Positions 1 through 10,101 of a stretch of DNA of 64,000 nucleotides are shown one piece after another (within the stretch, counting starts at the first letter, position 1; each line of letters opens with the position of its first letter). Source of the stretch: Mycobacterium sp. OAS707. Lineage in GTDB: Bacteria > Actinomycetota > Actinomycetes > Mycobacteriales > Mycobacteriaceae. Below the pieces are notes generated by a model. That model had not been told where the DNA came from. It saw only the letters and a program-made list of their open reading frames with translations, and searched no databases. The position numbers and the translations under genes were made by a program. The stretch covers positions 1-64,000 of the forward strand of contig NZ_JADBDS010000006.1 of the NCBI RefSeq assembly GCF_014873705.1. The letters are read 5' to 3'.

Positions 1-108
1 ACCCCCCAAACGGGAAAAAAGAGGGCGGCAAAAACAACAACAAACAAAAACCACCAAACACACTATTGAGTTCTCAAACAACACACCCGCGCTGCAGGCA
101 ACCCTGCC
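1..108 (-). promoter_or_regulatory. rRNA operon leader with boxA-like antitermination region
   Basis: Read on the minus strand, this stretch matches the transcribed leader that precedes 16S rRNA in mycobacteria. The block at 54-79 contains the conserved GAGAACTCAATAG core of the boxA-like antitermination region. It is followed at 28-53 by the characteristic T/G-rich tract. The 16S gene itself is not in the window; it should begin just left of position 1. Having murA directly upstream on the same strand agrees with the known murA-rrnA arrangement of mycobacteria. The assignment rests on sequence recognition and context, not on an alignment. Confidence 0.85.
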
Positions 109-137
109 ACTGTACTCCACGTGGACAGAGACGTCAA
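109..137 (-). promoter_or_regulatory. rRNA operon sigma-A promoter (PCL1/P1-like)
   Basis: On the minus strand there is a -35 box TTGACG (132-137), a 17-nt spacer (115-131) and a -10 box TACAGT (109-114). The following TGGCAGGGTTGCC resembles the start of mycobacterial rrn transcripts. It lies between the end of murA and the boxA leader, where the conserved rrn promoter of mycobacteria sits. Further upstream rrn promoters, common in fast growers, are not obvious in this short interval. Confidence 0.8.
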
Positions 138-212
138 ACCCCGTCCTCCAGTCCTAATGCCCTGGGGCCGTTGGCTTCTCGATAAACAATACGCCTTTGT
201 CCCACCAACCCC

Positions 213-232
213 AAAACGGGCCTACCGGCCGT
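213..232 (-). terminator. Possible murA terminator
   Basis: Downstream of the murA stop on the minus strand, ACGGCC-GGTA-GGCCCGT can fold into a short stem with one bulged C, followed by TTTT. It lies between murA and the rrn promoter, where termination or insulation would be expected. The stem is short and the call is tentative. Confidence 0.4.
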
Positions 233-247
233 CTCAGGGAGCGAGAT

Positions 248-1501
248 TCAGACCACTCGCTCGATTTCCGCGCCGAGACTCACCAGTTGCTCGACGAACA
301 GCGGGTAGCCGCGATCGATGTGGAAGACGTCGTGGACCTCGGTGTCACCATCGGCGACCAGCCCCGCGAGCACCAGGCCGGCACCGGCCCGAATATCGGA
401 CGACCAGACCGGTGCGCTGGACAACTGCGGGATGCCCCGGACCACCGCGTGGTGGCCATCGGTCCGGGCATCGGCGCCCAACCGGATCATCTCCTCGACG
501 AAACGGAACCGCGCCTCGAACACGTTCTCGGTGATCATCGACGTGCCATCGGCGATCGAGGCCAGGCCGATCGCCATCGGCTGCAGATCCGTCGGGAAAC
601 CAGGGAACGGCAGCGTTGCGACGTTGACCGCCTTCGGCCGCTCGTACTGCACCACGCGAAACCCGTCGTCGGTCTGCGTCACGGTGGCGCCGGCGTCGTG
701 CAACTTGTGCAGCACCAATTGAAGGTGCTGCGGGTCGACGCCCGTCACCGAGATGTCCCCACGAGTCATCGCGGCGGCGATACCCCACGTGGCGGCCACG
801 ATGCGGTCGCCGATGACCCGGTGCTCGGTGGGATACAGCCGCTCGACTCCGGTGATGGTCATCGTCGGCGTTCCCGCACCCGAGATCTGGGCGCCCATCT
901 GGTTGAGCATCGTGCACAGGTCGACGACGTCTGGCTCGCGCGCGGCGTTGTGGATCGTCGTGACGCCCTCGGCGACGACCGCCGCCATCAGAATGTTCTC
1001 CGTCGCACCCACCGAGGGGAACTCCAGCTGAATCTCCGCGCCTCGCAGGTGCTCCGCCTCGGCCACGACACAGCCGTGCTCGATATTGCACCGCGCACCC
1101 AGCTGCCGCAGACCGGCCTGGTGCATATCCAACGGCCGCGACCCGATGGCGTCGCCGCCCGGCAGCGCGACTTTGGCCCGCTTGCACCGTCCGACCAAGG
1201 GGCCGAGAACACAGACCGACGCGCGGAACTGCCGGACCGCCGCGAAGTCCGCGTCATATTTGGGTTCGTCGGGCGAGGTGATCCGAACGGTGTCACCGTC
1301 AAGCTCGACTGTCGCACCCAGACCGCGCAGCACCTCCGCCATCAGCGGCACGTCCAAGATGTCCGGGCAATTGGTGATGGTGCTTGTTCCCTCGGCAAGC
1401 AGCGTTGCGGCCATCAGTTTCAGGACACTGTTCTTGGCGCCCCCGACAGCAACTTCGCCCGATAACCGGTTTCCACCGGTCACCACGAATCGCTCGCTCA
1501 C
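248..1501 (-). CDS. murA: UDP-N-acetylglucosamine 1-carboxyvinyltransferase (MurA)
   Basis: First committed step of peptidoglycan precursor synthesis in the cytoplasm: transfers enolpyruvate from PEP to UDP-GlcNAc. The 417-residue product begins with SERFVVTGGNRLSG and matches my memory of M. tuberculosis MurA almost throughout, including the GGAKNSVLK entry motif. As in other mycobacterial MurA proteins, the active-site loop carries Asp in place of Cys (GRCKRAKVALPGGD region), the basis of fosfomycin resistance. The GTG at 1501 is preferred over the in-frame ATG at 1525 because it fits the family N-terminus and sits 7 nt after a clear -10 box (leaderless). It lies directly upstream of the rRNA operon. 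Confidence 0.97.
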   Translation of the reverse strand: MSERFVVTGGNRLSGEVAVGGAKNSVLKLMAATLLAEGTSTITNCPDILDVPLMAEVLRGLGATVELDGDTVRITSPDEPKYDADFAAVRQFRASVCVLGPLVGRCKRAKVALPGGDAIGSRPLDMHQAGLRQLGARCNIEHGCVVAEAEHLRGAEIQLEFPSVGATENILMAAVVAEGVTTIHNAAREPDVVDLCTMLNQMGAQISGAGTPTMTITGVERLYPTEHRVIGDRIVAATWGIAAAMTRGDISVTGVDPQHLQLVLHKLHDAGATVTQTDDGFRVVQYERPKAVNVATLPFPGFPTDLQPMAIGLASIADGTSMITENVFEARFRFVEEMIRLGADARTDGHHAVVRGIPQLSSAPVWSSDIRAGAGLVLAGLVADGDTEVHDVFHIDRGYPLFVEQLVSLGAEIERVV

Positions 1502-1508
1502 GCGGCTT

Positions 1509-1538
1509 AGTGTAAACAGCGGCACCCGACGGTGTCAG
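1509..1538 (-). promoter_or_regulatory. murA promoter, leaderless type
   Basis: On the minus strand a -35 CTGACA (533-538 of this kilobase, i.e. 1533-1538) is followed by an 18-nt spacer and a -10 TACACT (1509-1514). Only 7 nt separate the -10 box from the GTG start at 1501. There is no Shine-Dalgarno sequence, so transcription probably starts at or next to the start codon. Confidence 0.6.
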
Positions 1539-1549
1539 ATTCCCGACCA

Positions 1550-1577
1550 TTGTGCGAGCCACCGTGCCCGGTACGGT
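1550..1577 (+). promoter_or_regulatory. Adenosyltransferase gene promoter, leaderless type
   Basis: A candidate -35 TTGTGC (1550-1555), a 16-nt spacer and a -10 TACGGT (1572-1577) are followed after 6 nt by the ATG at 1584. No ribosome binding site is present. It diverges from the murA promoter within an 82-nt intergenic region. Confidence 0.5.
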
Positions 1578-1583
1578 TTGACC

Positions 1584-2162
1584 ATGGCAGTTCACCTGAC
1601 CCGCATATATACCCGGACCGGCGATGACGGCACCACCGGCCTGAGTGACTTCAGCAGGGTCTCAAAGAATGACGCGCGACTCGCCGCGTACGCAGATTGC
1701 GACGAGACCAATGCCGCGATCGGCGTGGCGGTTGCGTTGGGTAACCCCAGTGAGCAAATTCGCAAGGTGCTGCGGCAGATTCAGAACGACCTTTTCGATG
1801 CGGGCGCTGACCTATCGACTCCGGTGGTGGAGAACCCCGAACACCCGCCGCTGCGAATCTCGCAGAGCTACATCGACCGACTGGAATCGTGGTGCGACGA
1901 GTTCAACGAACCGCTGCCGGCGTTGAATTCGTTTGTGCTGCCGGGCGGTACACCGCTTTCGGCGTTGCTGCATGTGGCACGCACGGTGGCCCGCCGCGCC
2001 GAGCGGTCGGCCTGGCAGGCGGTCGACACGCACACAGACTCGATCAGTGTGCTGCCCGCCAAGTACCTCAACCGGCTGTCGGATCTGCTGTTCATTCTGT
2101 CGCGGGTCGCCAATCCGGACGGTGACGTGCTTTGGCAACCGGGCGGTCCCGCAACAGATTAG
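1584..2162 (+). CDS. PduO-type cob(I)alamin adenosyltransferase
   Basis: Transfers the adenosyl group of ATP to cob(I)alamin, giving adenosylcobalamin for enzymes such as methylmalonyl-CoA mutase. The 192-residue product has the PduO-family N-terminal ATP-binding signature (TRTGDDGTTGL), the SKNDARLAAYADCDETNAA block and the C-terminal RRAER helix. From memory it corresponds to the gene annotated cobO (Rv1314c) in M. tuberculosis, but it is of the PduO rather than the CobA/CobO fold. The ATG at 1584 fits the family N-terminus and sits 6 nt after a TACGGT box. The 3' end overlaps the convergent DUF2550 gene by 4 nt. Confidence 0.95.
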   Translation: MAVHLTRIYTRTGDDGTTGLSDFSRVSKNDARLAAYADCDETNAAIGVAVALGNPSEQIRKVLRQIQNDLFDAGADLSTPVVENPEHPPLRISQSYIDRLESWCDEFNEPLPALNSFVLPGGTPLSALLHVARTVARRAERSAWQAVDTHTDSISVLPAKYLNRLSDLLFILSRVANPDGDVLWQPGGPATD

Positions 2163-2605
2163 AACGTACGGCGCCGTGCCCGTGGTGACGGACGCGACTC
2201 CAACCACGACAGGAACGCGGTCAGCGCACCGCGATCCAGCGCCACTTCGTAGCCGCGGCGACGTTCGGGATCCGTGTCTCGCAGTTCCAGTACGACGATC
2301 TCTTCGGTCATGATGTCGAATTCGTCGCCCCGAGGCGATCGGCGCGACACGATCTCCAGCCCGCGACGACTGAGTGTTCGATCGGGCCACCACCGCAGGC
2401 TGGACAGCCGATAGAAGCCGGCTTCCCCACCCCGGTAACGCATTACACCGTGCCGCCAGCCATGACCGCCTACGGCCGGAACGTCACGCAGGATCGCGGC
2501 CGTCCCGCCCACCTGGCGCAGCTTCCACAACCGGTAACTGAGTGCGATCGAGACGCAGAGCAGTACACCGATCAGCGCGACCATCAACAGCATGGACGCG
2601 CTCAT
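2159..2605 (-). CDS. DUF2550 family membrane protein
   Basis: 148 residues with one N-terminal transmembrane helix (about residues 4-24). The rest is basic and likely cytoplasmic, starting YRLWKLRQVGG, with the family's conserved GWRHGVMRYRGGEAGFYRL block. It is the last gene of the ATP synthase transcription unit, 11 nt after atpC, the position that the Rv1312-type DUF2550 protein holds in mycobacteria. Its function is unknown; conserved linkage hints at a membrane or ATP-synthase-related role, which is inference. It overlaps the convergent adenosyltransferase gene by 4 nt. Confidence 0.9.
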   Translation of the reverse strand: MSASMLLMVALIGVLLCVSIALSYRLWKLRQVGGTAAILRDVPAVGGHGWRHGVMRYRGGEAGFYRLSSLRWWPDRTLSRRGLEIVSRRSPRGDEFDIMTEEIVVLELRDTDPERRRGYEVALDRGALTAFLSWLESRPSPRARRRTF

Positions 2606-2616
2606 CGGCGGGACCT

Positions 2617-2982
2617 CTAGTCGATCTGGCCCAGGGCGCGAAGTCTCGCTCGGCCCTTGGCAGCAGTTGCGGGATCGTCGGATTCGGCATCACGCTGCGC
2701 GGCGGCTTCGTCGATCTCCGAATCGAATTCAGCGCTCTCGGCGAGAACGGTCACGGCCTGCTCGGTGACAGACAGGAAGCCCCCGTCGACAGCGATGCGC
2801 AAGTCGTCTTCGCCTTCACGCTCGACCCGCACCATCGCGTCGTCGACCAACTGCGCGACCAACGGGATGTGGTTGGGCAGAATGCCGATCTCTCCCGAGG
2901 TGGTGCGAGTGAACAGGAAGGTGCCCTGGCCCGACCAGATCTTGCGATCGACCGCGACGATGTCGATGTTCAGTTCGGCCAT
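2617..2982 (-). CDS. atpC: F1 ATP synthase epsilon subunit
   Basis: Central-stalk subunit that couples rotation to catalysis and restrains ATP hydrolysis. The 121-residue product begins MAELNIDIVAVDRKIWSG and has the N-terminal beta-sandwich (including HIPLVAQL) and a short C-terminal helical part (about residues 85-121) rich in Ala, Glu and Asp. The length agrees with mycobacterial epsilon, which is shorter than in E. coli. The stop lies 11 nt before the DUF2550 start and the start lies 29 nt after the atpD stop. Confidence 0.97.
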   Translation of the reverse strand: MAELNIDIVAVDRKIWSGQGTFLFTRTTSGEIGILPNHIPLVAQLVDDAMVRVEREGEDDLRIAVDGGFLSVTEQAVTVLAESAEFDSEIDEAAAQRDAESDDPATAAKGRARLRALGQID

Positions 2983-3011
2983 CTCACATCACCTTTCGGT
3001 GTGGGCAGGAG

Positions 3012-4517
<1,506 letters not shown>

Positions 4518-4537
4518 CTCTTCTTCTCTCTAATGGG

Positions 4538-5464
4538 CTAACGTCCGGCGGCGTCGGCCAGCGCGTTAGCACCACCGACGATCTCGCTGATTTCTTGGGT
4601 GATGTTGGCTTGGCGCTCCCGGTTGGCCATCAAGGTCAACTCTTTGATGAGGTCGTCGGCGTTGTCCGTCGCCGACTTCATCGCCCGCTGACGCGACGCC
4701 AGCTCCGACGCCGCCGACTCGAGCAGCGCGGCATACACGCGTGTGGCCAGATACCGCGGCAGCAACGCGTCGAAAAGCGTTGTCGCGTCCGGCTCGAACG
4801 AGTACAGCGTGCGAGGGCCCGAGTCCTCTTCGACGTACTCCACCACCATCGGCGCGATGCGATGCGCGACCGCGTTCTGCGACATCATCGACTTGAACTC
4901 GGTGGAGACGATGTGCAGCTCGTCGAGTCCCAGGATGCCGTCGGGCCCCGGGTCGTCGCCGTGGTCGTCGGCGCCCGCCATGAACGCATCGACCAACGTC
5001 GAAGCGATCTCCTGAGCGTTCTCATACGTGGGCTGCTCGGAGAACCCGTTCCACGAGTCGGTGATCTTCCAGTTGCGGAACGTGTAGTAGTTCAACGCCT
5101 TTCGCCCGACGGTGTAGACGATCGGCGTCTTGCCCTCCTGCCGGATCAGCGAGAACAGCTCCTCGGCGCGCCGGAACACGTTCGAGTTGTACCCGCCACA
5201 GAGCCCGCGGTCCGACGAAACCACCAGCACGCCTGCCCGTTTCGGATCTTCCCGCTCAACCAGCAACGGATGATCGAGCGCCGCCTCATTGCCGAGGTTG
5301 GTCAGCATCGCGGTGATCTCGAAAGCGTACGGCCGCGCCGCCTGAAGGCGGTTCTGCGCCCTACCGATACGCGAGGTAGCGATCAGCTCCTGAGCCTTGG
5401 TGATCTTCTTGATCGACCCGGCCGAGCGGATGCGCCCGCGCAATTCGCGAAGTGTGGCTGCCAT
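4538..5464 (-). CDS. atpG: F1 ATP synthase gamma subunit
   Basis: Rotating shaft of F1. The 308-residue product starts MAATLRELRGRIRS and ends in the helix SEIVGGANALADAAGR. An acidic insertion at about residues 164-179 (GADDHGDDPGPDGILG) corresponds to the mycobacteria-specific gamma loop reported to influence coupling and to be a drug target site. It lies 6 nt after atpA, so translation is probably coupled. Confidence 0.97.
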   Translation of the reverse strand: MAATLRELRGRIRSAGSIKKITKAQELIATSRIGRAQNRLQAARPYAFEITAMLTNLGNEAALDHPLLVEREDPKRAGVLVVSSDRGLCGGYNSNVFRRAEELFSLIRQEGKTPIVYTVGRKALNYYTFRNWKITDSWNGFSEQPTYENAQEIASTLVDAFMAGADDHGDDPGPDGILGLDELHIVSTEFKSMMSQNAVAHRIAPMVVEYVEEDSGPRTLYSFEPDATTLFDALLPRYLATRVYAALLESAASELASRQRAMKSATDNADDLIKELTLMANRERQANITQEISEIVGGANALADAAGR

Positions 5465-5470
5465 GGTTGC

Positions 5471-7117
5471 TTACTTCTTCTTCGGCGCCGGCTTGCGGAC
5501 CTTCACCGATTCCTTTTCGAGGTCAGCTTCGTCCAGTGCCTCGACGTGCTCATCGGGAACGACCGAGCTGCCGTCGGAGGCGGCGAAGCCCTTCTTGAAC
5601 TGGTTGATGACCTCGACGAGCTTCTCGCTGAGTTCATCACCGAGCTTGCCCGATTCCCGAATCTGCGTGAGGATCTCGCCCTCCGAAGCCCGCACGTGGT
5701 CGAGGAGCTCGGCCTCGAACCGGCCGACGTCTTCGACCGGGACCGAGTCGAGATGGCCCTCGGTACCGAGGAAGATCGACACGACCTGCTCCTCGACGGC
5801 CAGCGGTTGGTACTGCGGCTGCTTGAGCAGCTCCACCAGCCGGGCGCCTCGCTCCAGCTGAGCCTTCGACGTGGCGTCGAGGTCCGAGGCGAACGCGGCG
5901 AACGATTCCAGTTCGCGGTACTGCGACAGGTCGAGGCGGAGACTTCCCGCTACCTCTTTCATCGCCTTGATCTGTGCGGCGCCACCGACGCGGGACACCG
6001 AGACGCCGACGTTGATGGCCGGCCGCACACCCTGGTTGAACAGGTCGGACTCCAGGAAGCACTGGCCGTCGGTGATCGAGATGACGTTCGTCGGGATGTA
6101 GGCCGAGATGTCGTTGGCCTTGGTCTCGATGATCGGCAGTCCGGTCAGCGAGCCGCCGCCCAGCTCATCGGAGAGCTTCGCGCAACGCTCGAGCAGCCGC
6201 GAGTGCAGGTAGAACACGTCACCCGGGTAGGCCTCGCGGCCCGGCGGGCGGCGCAGCAGCAGCGAGATCGCGCGGTACGCCTCGGCCTGCTTGGACAGGT
6301 CGTCGAACACGATCAGCACGTGCTTGCCGTTGTACATCCAGTGTTGGGCGATGGCCGAACCGGTATACGGCGCAAGCCATTTGAAGCCGGCGGAGTCCGA
6401 TGCGGGCGCCGCGACGATGGTGGTGTACTCCATCGCGCCGCCCTCTTCCAGGGCGCGGGCGACCGAGGCGATCGTGGTGCCCTTCTGGCCGATGGCGACG
6501 TAGACGCAGCGCACCTGCTTCTTCTCGTCGCCCGACTCCCAGTTCTGCCGCTGGTTGAGGATGGTGTCCACGCAGACCGCGGTCTTACCGGTCTTGCGGT
6601 CACCGATGATCAGCTGGCGCTGGCCGCGACCGATCGGGGTCATCGCGTCGATGGCCTTGATACCGGTCTGCAGCGGCTCGCTCACGCCCTGGCGCTGCAC
6701 CACCGACGGTGCCTGAATCTCAAGCGCGCGACGGGTTTCGGGCTCGATGTCTCCCTTACCGTCGATCGGCTGGCCCAGCGGGTTGACCACGCGACCGAGG
6801 AACTCGTCACCGACGGGCACCGAGAGCACCTCGCCGGTGCGCTTGACCTGCTGGCCCTCTTCGATCTTCTCGAAGTCGCCGAGGATAACGGCGCCGACGC
6901 TGTGCTCGTCGAGGTTGAGCGCCACGCCAAGCACGCCGCCGGGGAACTCCAGCAGCTCCTGCGTCATCACGGAGGGCAGACCCTCGACGTGGGCAATACC
7001 GTCGCCCGCATCGATGACCGTACCGATCTCCTCGCGCGCGGTGTCGGCGGTGAAACTCGAGACGTAGTCCTCGATCGCACCCTGAATGTCGTCAGCGGAG
7101 ATGGTCAACTCTGCCAT
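5471..7117 (-). CDS. atpA: F1 ATP synthase alpha subunit
   Basis: Non-catalytic nucleotide-binding subunit of F1. The Walker A motif GDRKTGKT lies at residues 172-179. The 548-residue protein has the mycobacterial C-terminal extension (about residues 514-548, ending VRKPAPKKK), known in mycobacteria to suppress ATP hydrolysis. It follows atpFH by 52 nt and precedes atpG by 6 nt. Confidence 0.98.
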   Translation of the reverse strand: MAELTISADDIQGAIEDYVSSFTADTAREEIGTVIDAGDGIAHVEGLPSVMTQELLEFPGGVLGVALNLDEHSVGAVILGDFEKIEEGQQVKRTGEVLSVPVGDEFLGRVVNPLGQPIDGKGDIEPETRRALEIQAPSVVQRQGVSEPLQTGIKAIDAMTPIGRGQRQLIIGDRKTGKTAVCVDTILNQRQNWESGDEKKQVRCVYVAIGQKGTTIASVARALEEGGAMEYTTIVAAPASDSAGFKWLAPYTGSAIAQHWMYNGKHVLIVFDDLSKQAEAYRAISLLLRRPPGREAYPGDVFYLHSRLLERCAKLSDELGGGSLTGLPIIETKANDISAYIPTNVISITDGQCFLESDLFNQGVRPAINVGVSVSRVGGAAQIKAMKEVAGSLRLDLSQYRELESFAAFASDLDATSKAQLERGARLVELLKQPQYQPLAVEEQVVSIFLGTEGHLDSVPVEDVGRFEAELLDHVRASEGEILTQIRESGKLGDELSEKLVEVINQFKKGFAASDGSSVVPDEHVEALDEADLEKESVKVRKPAPKKK

Positions 7118-7169
7118 GGGTTTTCGTCTTCCTGCTCTTACGGTGTGGGGTCTTGTCGGTCGTTGTCTG

Positions 7170-8507
7170 TCAGTCGGGCAGCTTGGTCTGGGCGGCCGCC
7201 AGTTTCGATGAGAGCGTGCCGTCGATCACCTCGTCGCCGACGGTGATGTTCAGCCCGCCCAACAGGTCGGGGTTGATGTGCAGCTGCACCGAAACCGGAT
7301 GCCCGTAGATGCGGGTCAGTACCTCTGTCAGGCGCGTGCGCTGGTCGTCGCTGAGGCTCGCCGCGGCGCTGACGTGAGCCACCACCTCGCCTCGACGGGC
7401 CACCGCAAGCTCGGCGAGATCGAGGACCGCCTCGTCGGCGCGTTCGCCACGGAGCAACTCGATGGTCTGCGAAAGCAGTTGAGCAGTCGTCTTGTTTACG
7501 CTAGAGCCGCGGGGCAGCACGTCTTTCAGCAGCTTGATACGACCCTCGGCAGGCGCGCTGTAGTCGCTGAGCAGCGTGCTCAGCTGTGGCTGCCCGTCGA
7601 GAATCCGGTTGAACCGGAAGAGTTGCTCTTCGACGTCGCCGGCAACGTCTTCACGCTCGGCACGCACCAGCAGTGCCAACCGCGCGACGTGCTCGACAGC
7701 GTCGACCAGGTTCGCGTCCGACGACCAGCGTCCGGACACCGCGGCCTTGAAGATCTCCAGCGCCGTGTCGCCGATCTTGCCGTCGAGCAACGTGTCGACG
7801 AGGCCGAGCTTGGCCGACGGGTTGTCGGCCGGGTCCGCGAGATGACGAGTCAGGATCGGCTCGCTCGCCAGCAGCTTGGCGACGGACGCCAAATCGTCGG
7901 CTACCGAGGACAATTGATCGGCGCCAAGGTCGGCCGTCAACTCGTCGAACTTGTTGACCAGTGCCGCCAGCGACTCCCTGCTCGCCGAGCGCAGCCGTGC
8001 CGTCGCGCGGTCTTCGATCACCGTGTCGGACGGCGCCATCGCATCGAGTTCGTCGATGAATCGGTCGACGGTGGCCGACTGGGCATCGGCATCCGAGACG
8101 TGGTCTTTGACCAACTCGGTTGCGCGACGAACCGCCTCGGCTCCGAGGTCACCACGAAGCTGACGAACCAGCTGGGCACGCAACAGCTGAACCTGCTGCG
8201 CGCCTTGCACTTTGATCCGCTCGACCTCGGCGTCGGCCTGGGCGTGCAGCTGCTCGACGATGCGTTCGGCGTCGACCCGCGCCTCCTCGGTCACCTGCTT
8301 GGCCTCTGCCTTGGCCCGTTCGAGCGCCTTCTCGTGGGCCTTCTCGGCCTCGCCCAATCGCTTCTTGGCCTCAGCGCTGTCCTCGAGCTGCTTGCGCACG
8401 GTCTCCTGCTGGTTGGTCATCATTCGACGCACCGGCGGGACGACGTAGCGCACCACCAGGAACACGATGACCGCGAACCCGACGAGCTGACCGATGAATG
8501 TCGACAT
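7170..8507 (-). CDS. atpFH: Fused ATP synthase b'-delta subunit
   Basis: Peripheral-stalk protein peculiar to mycobacteria and close relatives, in which a b-type subunit is fused to delta. Of 445 residues, the first 25 form one membrane helix (GFAVIVFLVVRYVVPPV). Residues about 30-165 form the charged b-type coiled coil (KKRLGEAEKAHEKALERAKAEAKQ region is split here by description only). The remainder is the delta domain that binds the top of F1, ending in the conserved NPDLLGGLNITVGDEVIDGT region. It lies 5 nt after atpF, which encodes the separate b subunit. Confidence 0.96.
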   Translation of the reverse strand: MSTFIGQLVGFAVIVFLVVRYVVPPVRRMMTNQQETVRKQLEDSAEAKKRLGEAEKAHEKALERAKAEAKQVTEEARVDAERIVEQLHAQADAEVERIKVQGAQQVQLLRAQLVRQLRGDLGAEAVRRATELVKDHVSDADAQSATVDRFIDELDAMAPSDTVIEDRATARLRSASRESLAALVNKFDELTADLGADQLSSVADDLASVAKLLASEPILTRHLADPADNPSAKLGLVDTLLDGKIGDTALEIFKAAVSGRWSSDANLVDAVEHVARLALLVRAEREDVAGDVEEQLFRFNRILDGQPQLSTLLSDYSAPAEGRIKLLKDVLPRGSSVNKTTAQLLSQTIELLRGERADEAVLDLAELAVARRGEVVAHVSAAASLSDDQRTRLTEVLTRIYGHPVSVQLHINPDLLGGLNITVGDEVIDGTLSSKLAAAQTKLPD

Positions 8508-8512
8508 TTGCC

Positions 8513-9025
8513 TTACCGTCCCGAGGCCGTTGTGGCCGCGTTGATTTCGACGCCGAGCACCCGGCTGGCCAAGGTCGTGGACAACGTGTCGACCGACGAC
8601 CGAAGGTCCGCCTGGATCGCGAGGGCTTGATCCTTCAGCTCCGAGTCAGCCTCCTGCAGCGTCGACGACACCTCATCCGAGGCCCGGCTCCGCATGTCCT
8701 CCAAGACCTTTCGACCTTCGGCGCGCGCCCCGTCACGAAGTTTCGAGGCCTCGCCGCGCGCCTTGGCCATCTCGGACCGATAGTCGTCGTCGGCCGCGGT
8801 GAACTGGTCTGCTGCCTTGCGGCTGTCCTCGACGGTCTTCTTCACCATCGCGTCGCGTTCGTTCAGCACCTTGGAGACAGGTGGGACTACCCACTTGCCG
8901 ATCACGCCGAGCACGATCAAGAAGATGAACAGCACGACGAAGAAAGTGCCGTTGGGGATGAGGAAGTTGCTGGTACCTCCCCCGCCTTCCTCAGCCGCCA
9001 AAAGGACGACGTTCGGGTCAGCCAT
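8513..9025 (-). CDS. atpF: ATP synthase Fo b subunit
   Basis: Peripheral-stalk subunit of 170 residues. One membrane helix at about residues 27-48 (FFVVLFIFLIVLGVIGKWVV) is followed by a long charged coiled coil with many Arg, Glu, Lys and Ala residues. It forms the stalk with the b-delta fusion encoded next. The gap to atpE is 9 nt. Confidence 0.96.
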   Translation of the reverse strand: MADPNVVLLAAEEGGGGTSNFLIPNGTFFVVLFIFLIVLGVIGKWVVPPVSKVLNERDAMVKKTVEDSRKAADQFTAADDDYRSEMAKARGEASKLRDGARAEGRKVLEDMRSRASDEVSSTLQEADSELKDQALAIQADLRSSVDTLSTTLASRVLGVEINAATTASGR

Positions 9026-9034
9026 GCCGGCGAA

Positions 9035-9280
9035 CTACTTGACCGGCGTGGCGAACACGAACAGGGCCATGAACGCCAAGTTGATGAAGTAGGCCGCCTC
9101 GACCAGACCAACCGTGATGAAGAACGGCGTGAACAGTCGGCCTTGGGCCTCCGGCTGACGGGCGATACCGGCGATCAGCGCGTTACCCGCAATACCGTCA
9201 CCGATACCGGCACCGATTGCGCCGCCCGCCATGATCAGTCCACCGCCGATAAGCGCGCCGGCAGCGATTGTGGGATCCAT
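9035..9280 (-). CDS. atpE: ATP synthase Fo c subunit (bedaquiline target)
   Basis: 81-residue hairpin proteolipid that forms the proton-translocating rotor ring. The N-terminal helix carries the Gly/Ala packing motif (GGAIGAGIGDG), the polar loop is ARQPEAQ, and the second helix holds the essential carboxylate Glu61 (GLVEAAYFI). Residues linked to bedaquiline binding or resistance in mycobacteria (Asp28, Leu59, Glu61, Ala63, Ile66) are all of the susceptible type. It lies between atpB and atpF. Confidence 0.98.
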   Translation of the reverse strand: MDPTIAAGALIGGGLIMAGGAIGAGIGDGIAGNALIAGIARQPEAQGRLFTPFFITVGLVEAAYFINLAFMALFVFATPVK

Positions 9281-9345
9281 TCCTTATCCTCCTTGATAAC
9301 TGGCAGTGGTCCTACCAGGTTGTGGGTCCTGCATATTCGGGTCGG

Positions 9346-10101
9346 CTAGTGATGGTCCTCTTCGAGTTCCATCGATTGGCTGAAGTACAAGATGGTCAGC
9401 AGCGCGAAGATGAACGCCTGGATCGCACCGACGAACAGGTCGAAGCTCTTCCAGATCGCGTTCGGCAGCCACAGGATGTACGGCGGGAACAGCGCGATCA
9501 GCGCGACCAGGATGCCGCCCGCGAAGATGTTGCCAAAGAGTCGCAGCGACAACGAGATCGGCTTGGCCAGCTCCTCGACGAGGTTGATCGGCGCCAGCAG
9601 CGTGACGTGTCCCTTGAGCAGCTTCACCGGGTGGCCGATGATGCCGCGGCGCCAGATGCCCGCCGCGTGGTAGCAGATGAAGACGAACAGCGCGAGCGCC
9701 AGCACGAAGTTGATGTCCGATGCCGGCGGCTTGAGTAGCTCGTGAATGGCGCCATGCTCGTCGGTGTACTGCACCGGGATCACCGAGAGCCAGTTGGCGA
9801 TCAGGATGAACACGAACAGCGTCACCGCGAGCGGTAGCACGAACGGCGCGATCTTCATGCCGATCGCACCCTCGATCTGGTCGCGCACCTGAACCGTGAT
9901 GGCTTCCCAGAACAGCTGCACGCCACCGGGAACGCCGGTCGATGTGACCTTTGCCTTCAAGAAAAATGCCAGCGCGAGCACGATCACCGCGGCGATGGCC
10001 GTCGCCAGCACGGTGTCCGTGTTGACCGTCAGCCCGAACCAGTTGGCCTCCGTGTGGTGGCCGACCTCGATCGCGCCCTCGGCTTGGTACGTCTGGGTCA
10101 T
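9346..10101 (-). CDS. atpB: ATP synthase Fo a subunit
   Basis: Membrane stator subunit forming the proton half-channels against the c-ring. The 251-residue protein has five to six hydrophobic helices; the essential arginine is Arg187 in SLSLRLFGNIFAGG, and the EELAKPISL segment precedes it. The start codon overlaps the end of the upstream atpI-like gene by 4 nt (ATGA). Confidence 0.97.
   Translation of the reverse strand: MTQTYQAEGAIEVGHHTEANWFGLTVNTDTVLATAIAAVIVLALAFFLKAKVTSTGVPGGVQLFWEAITVQVRDQIEGAIGMKIAPFVLPLAVTLFVFILIANWLSVIPVQYTDEHGAIHELLKPPASDINFVLALALFVFICYHAAGIWRRGIIGHPVKLLKGHVTLLAPINLVEELAKPISLSLRLFGNIFAGGILVALIALFPPYILWLPNAIWKSFDLFVGAIQAFIFALLTILYFSQSMELEEDHH

Noticed and set aside
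4595..7246. Open frame of about 880 codons antisense to atpG and atpA
   Set aside because: High-GC codon bias keeps this strand open; the opposite strand encodes intact, recognised ATP synthase genes, and the antisense protein is Arg/His-rich with no family signature.
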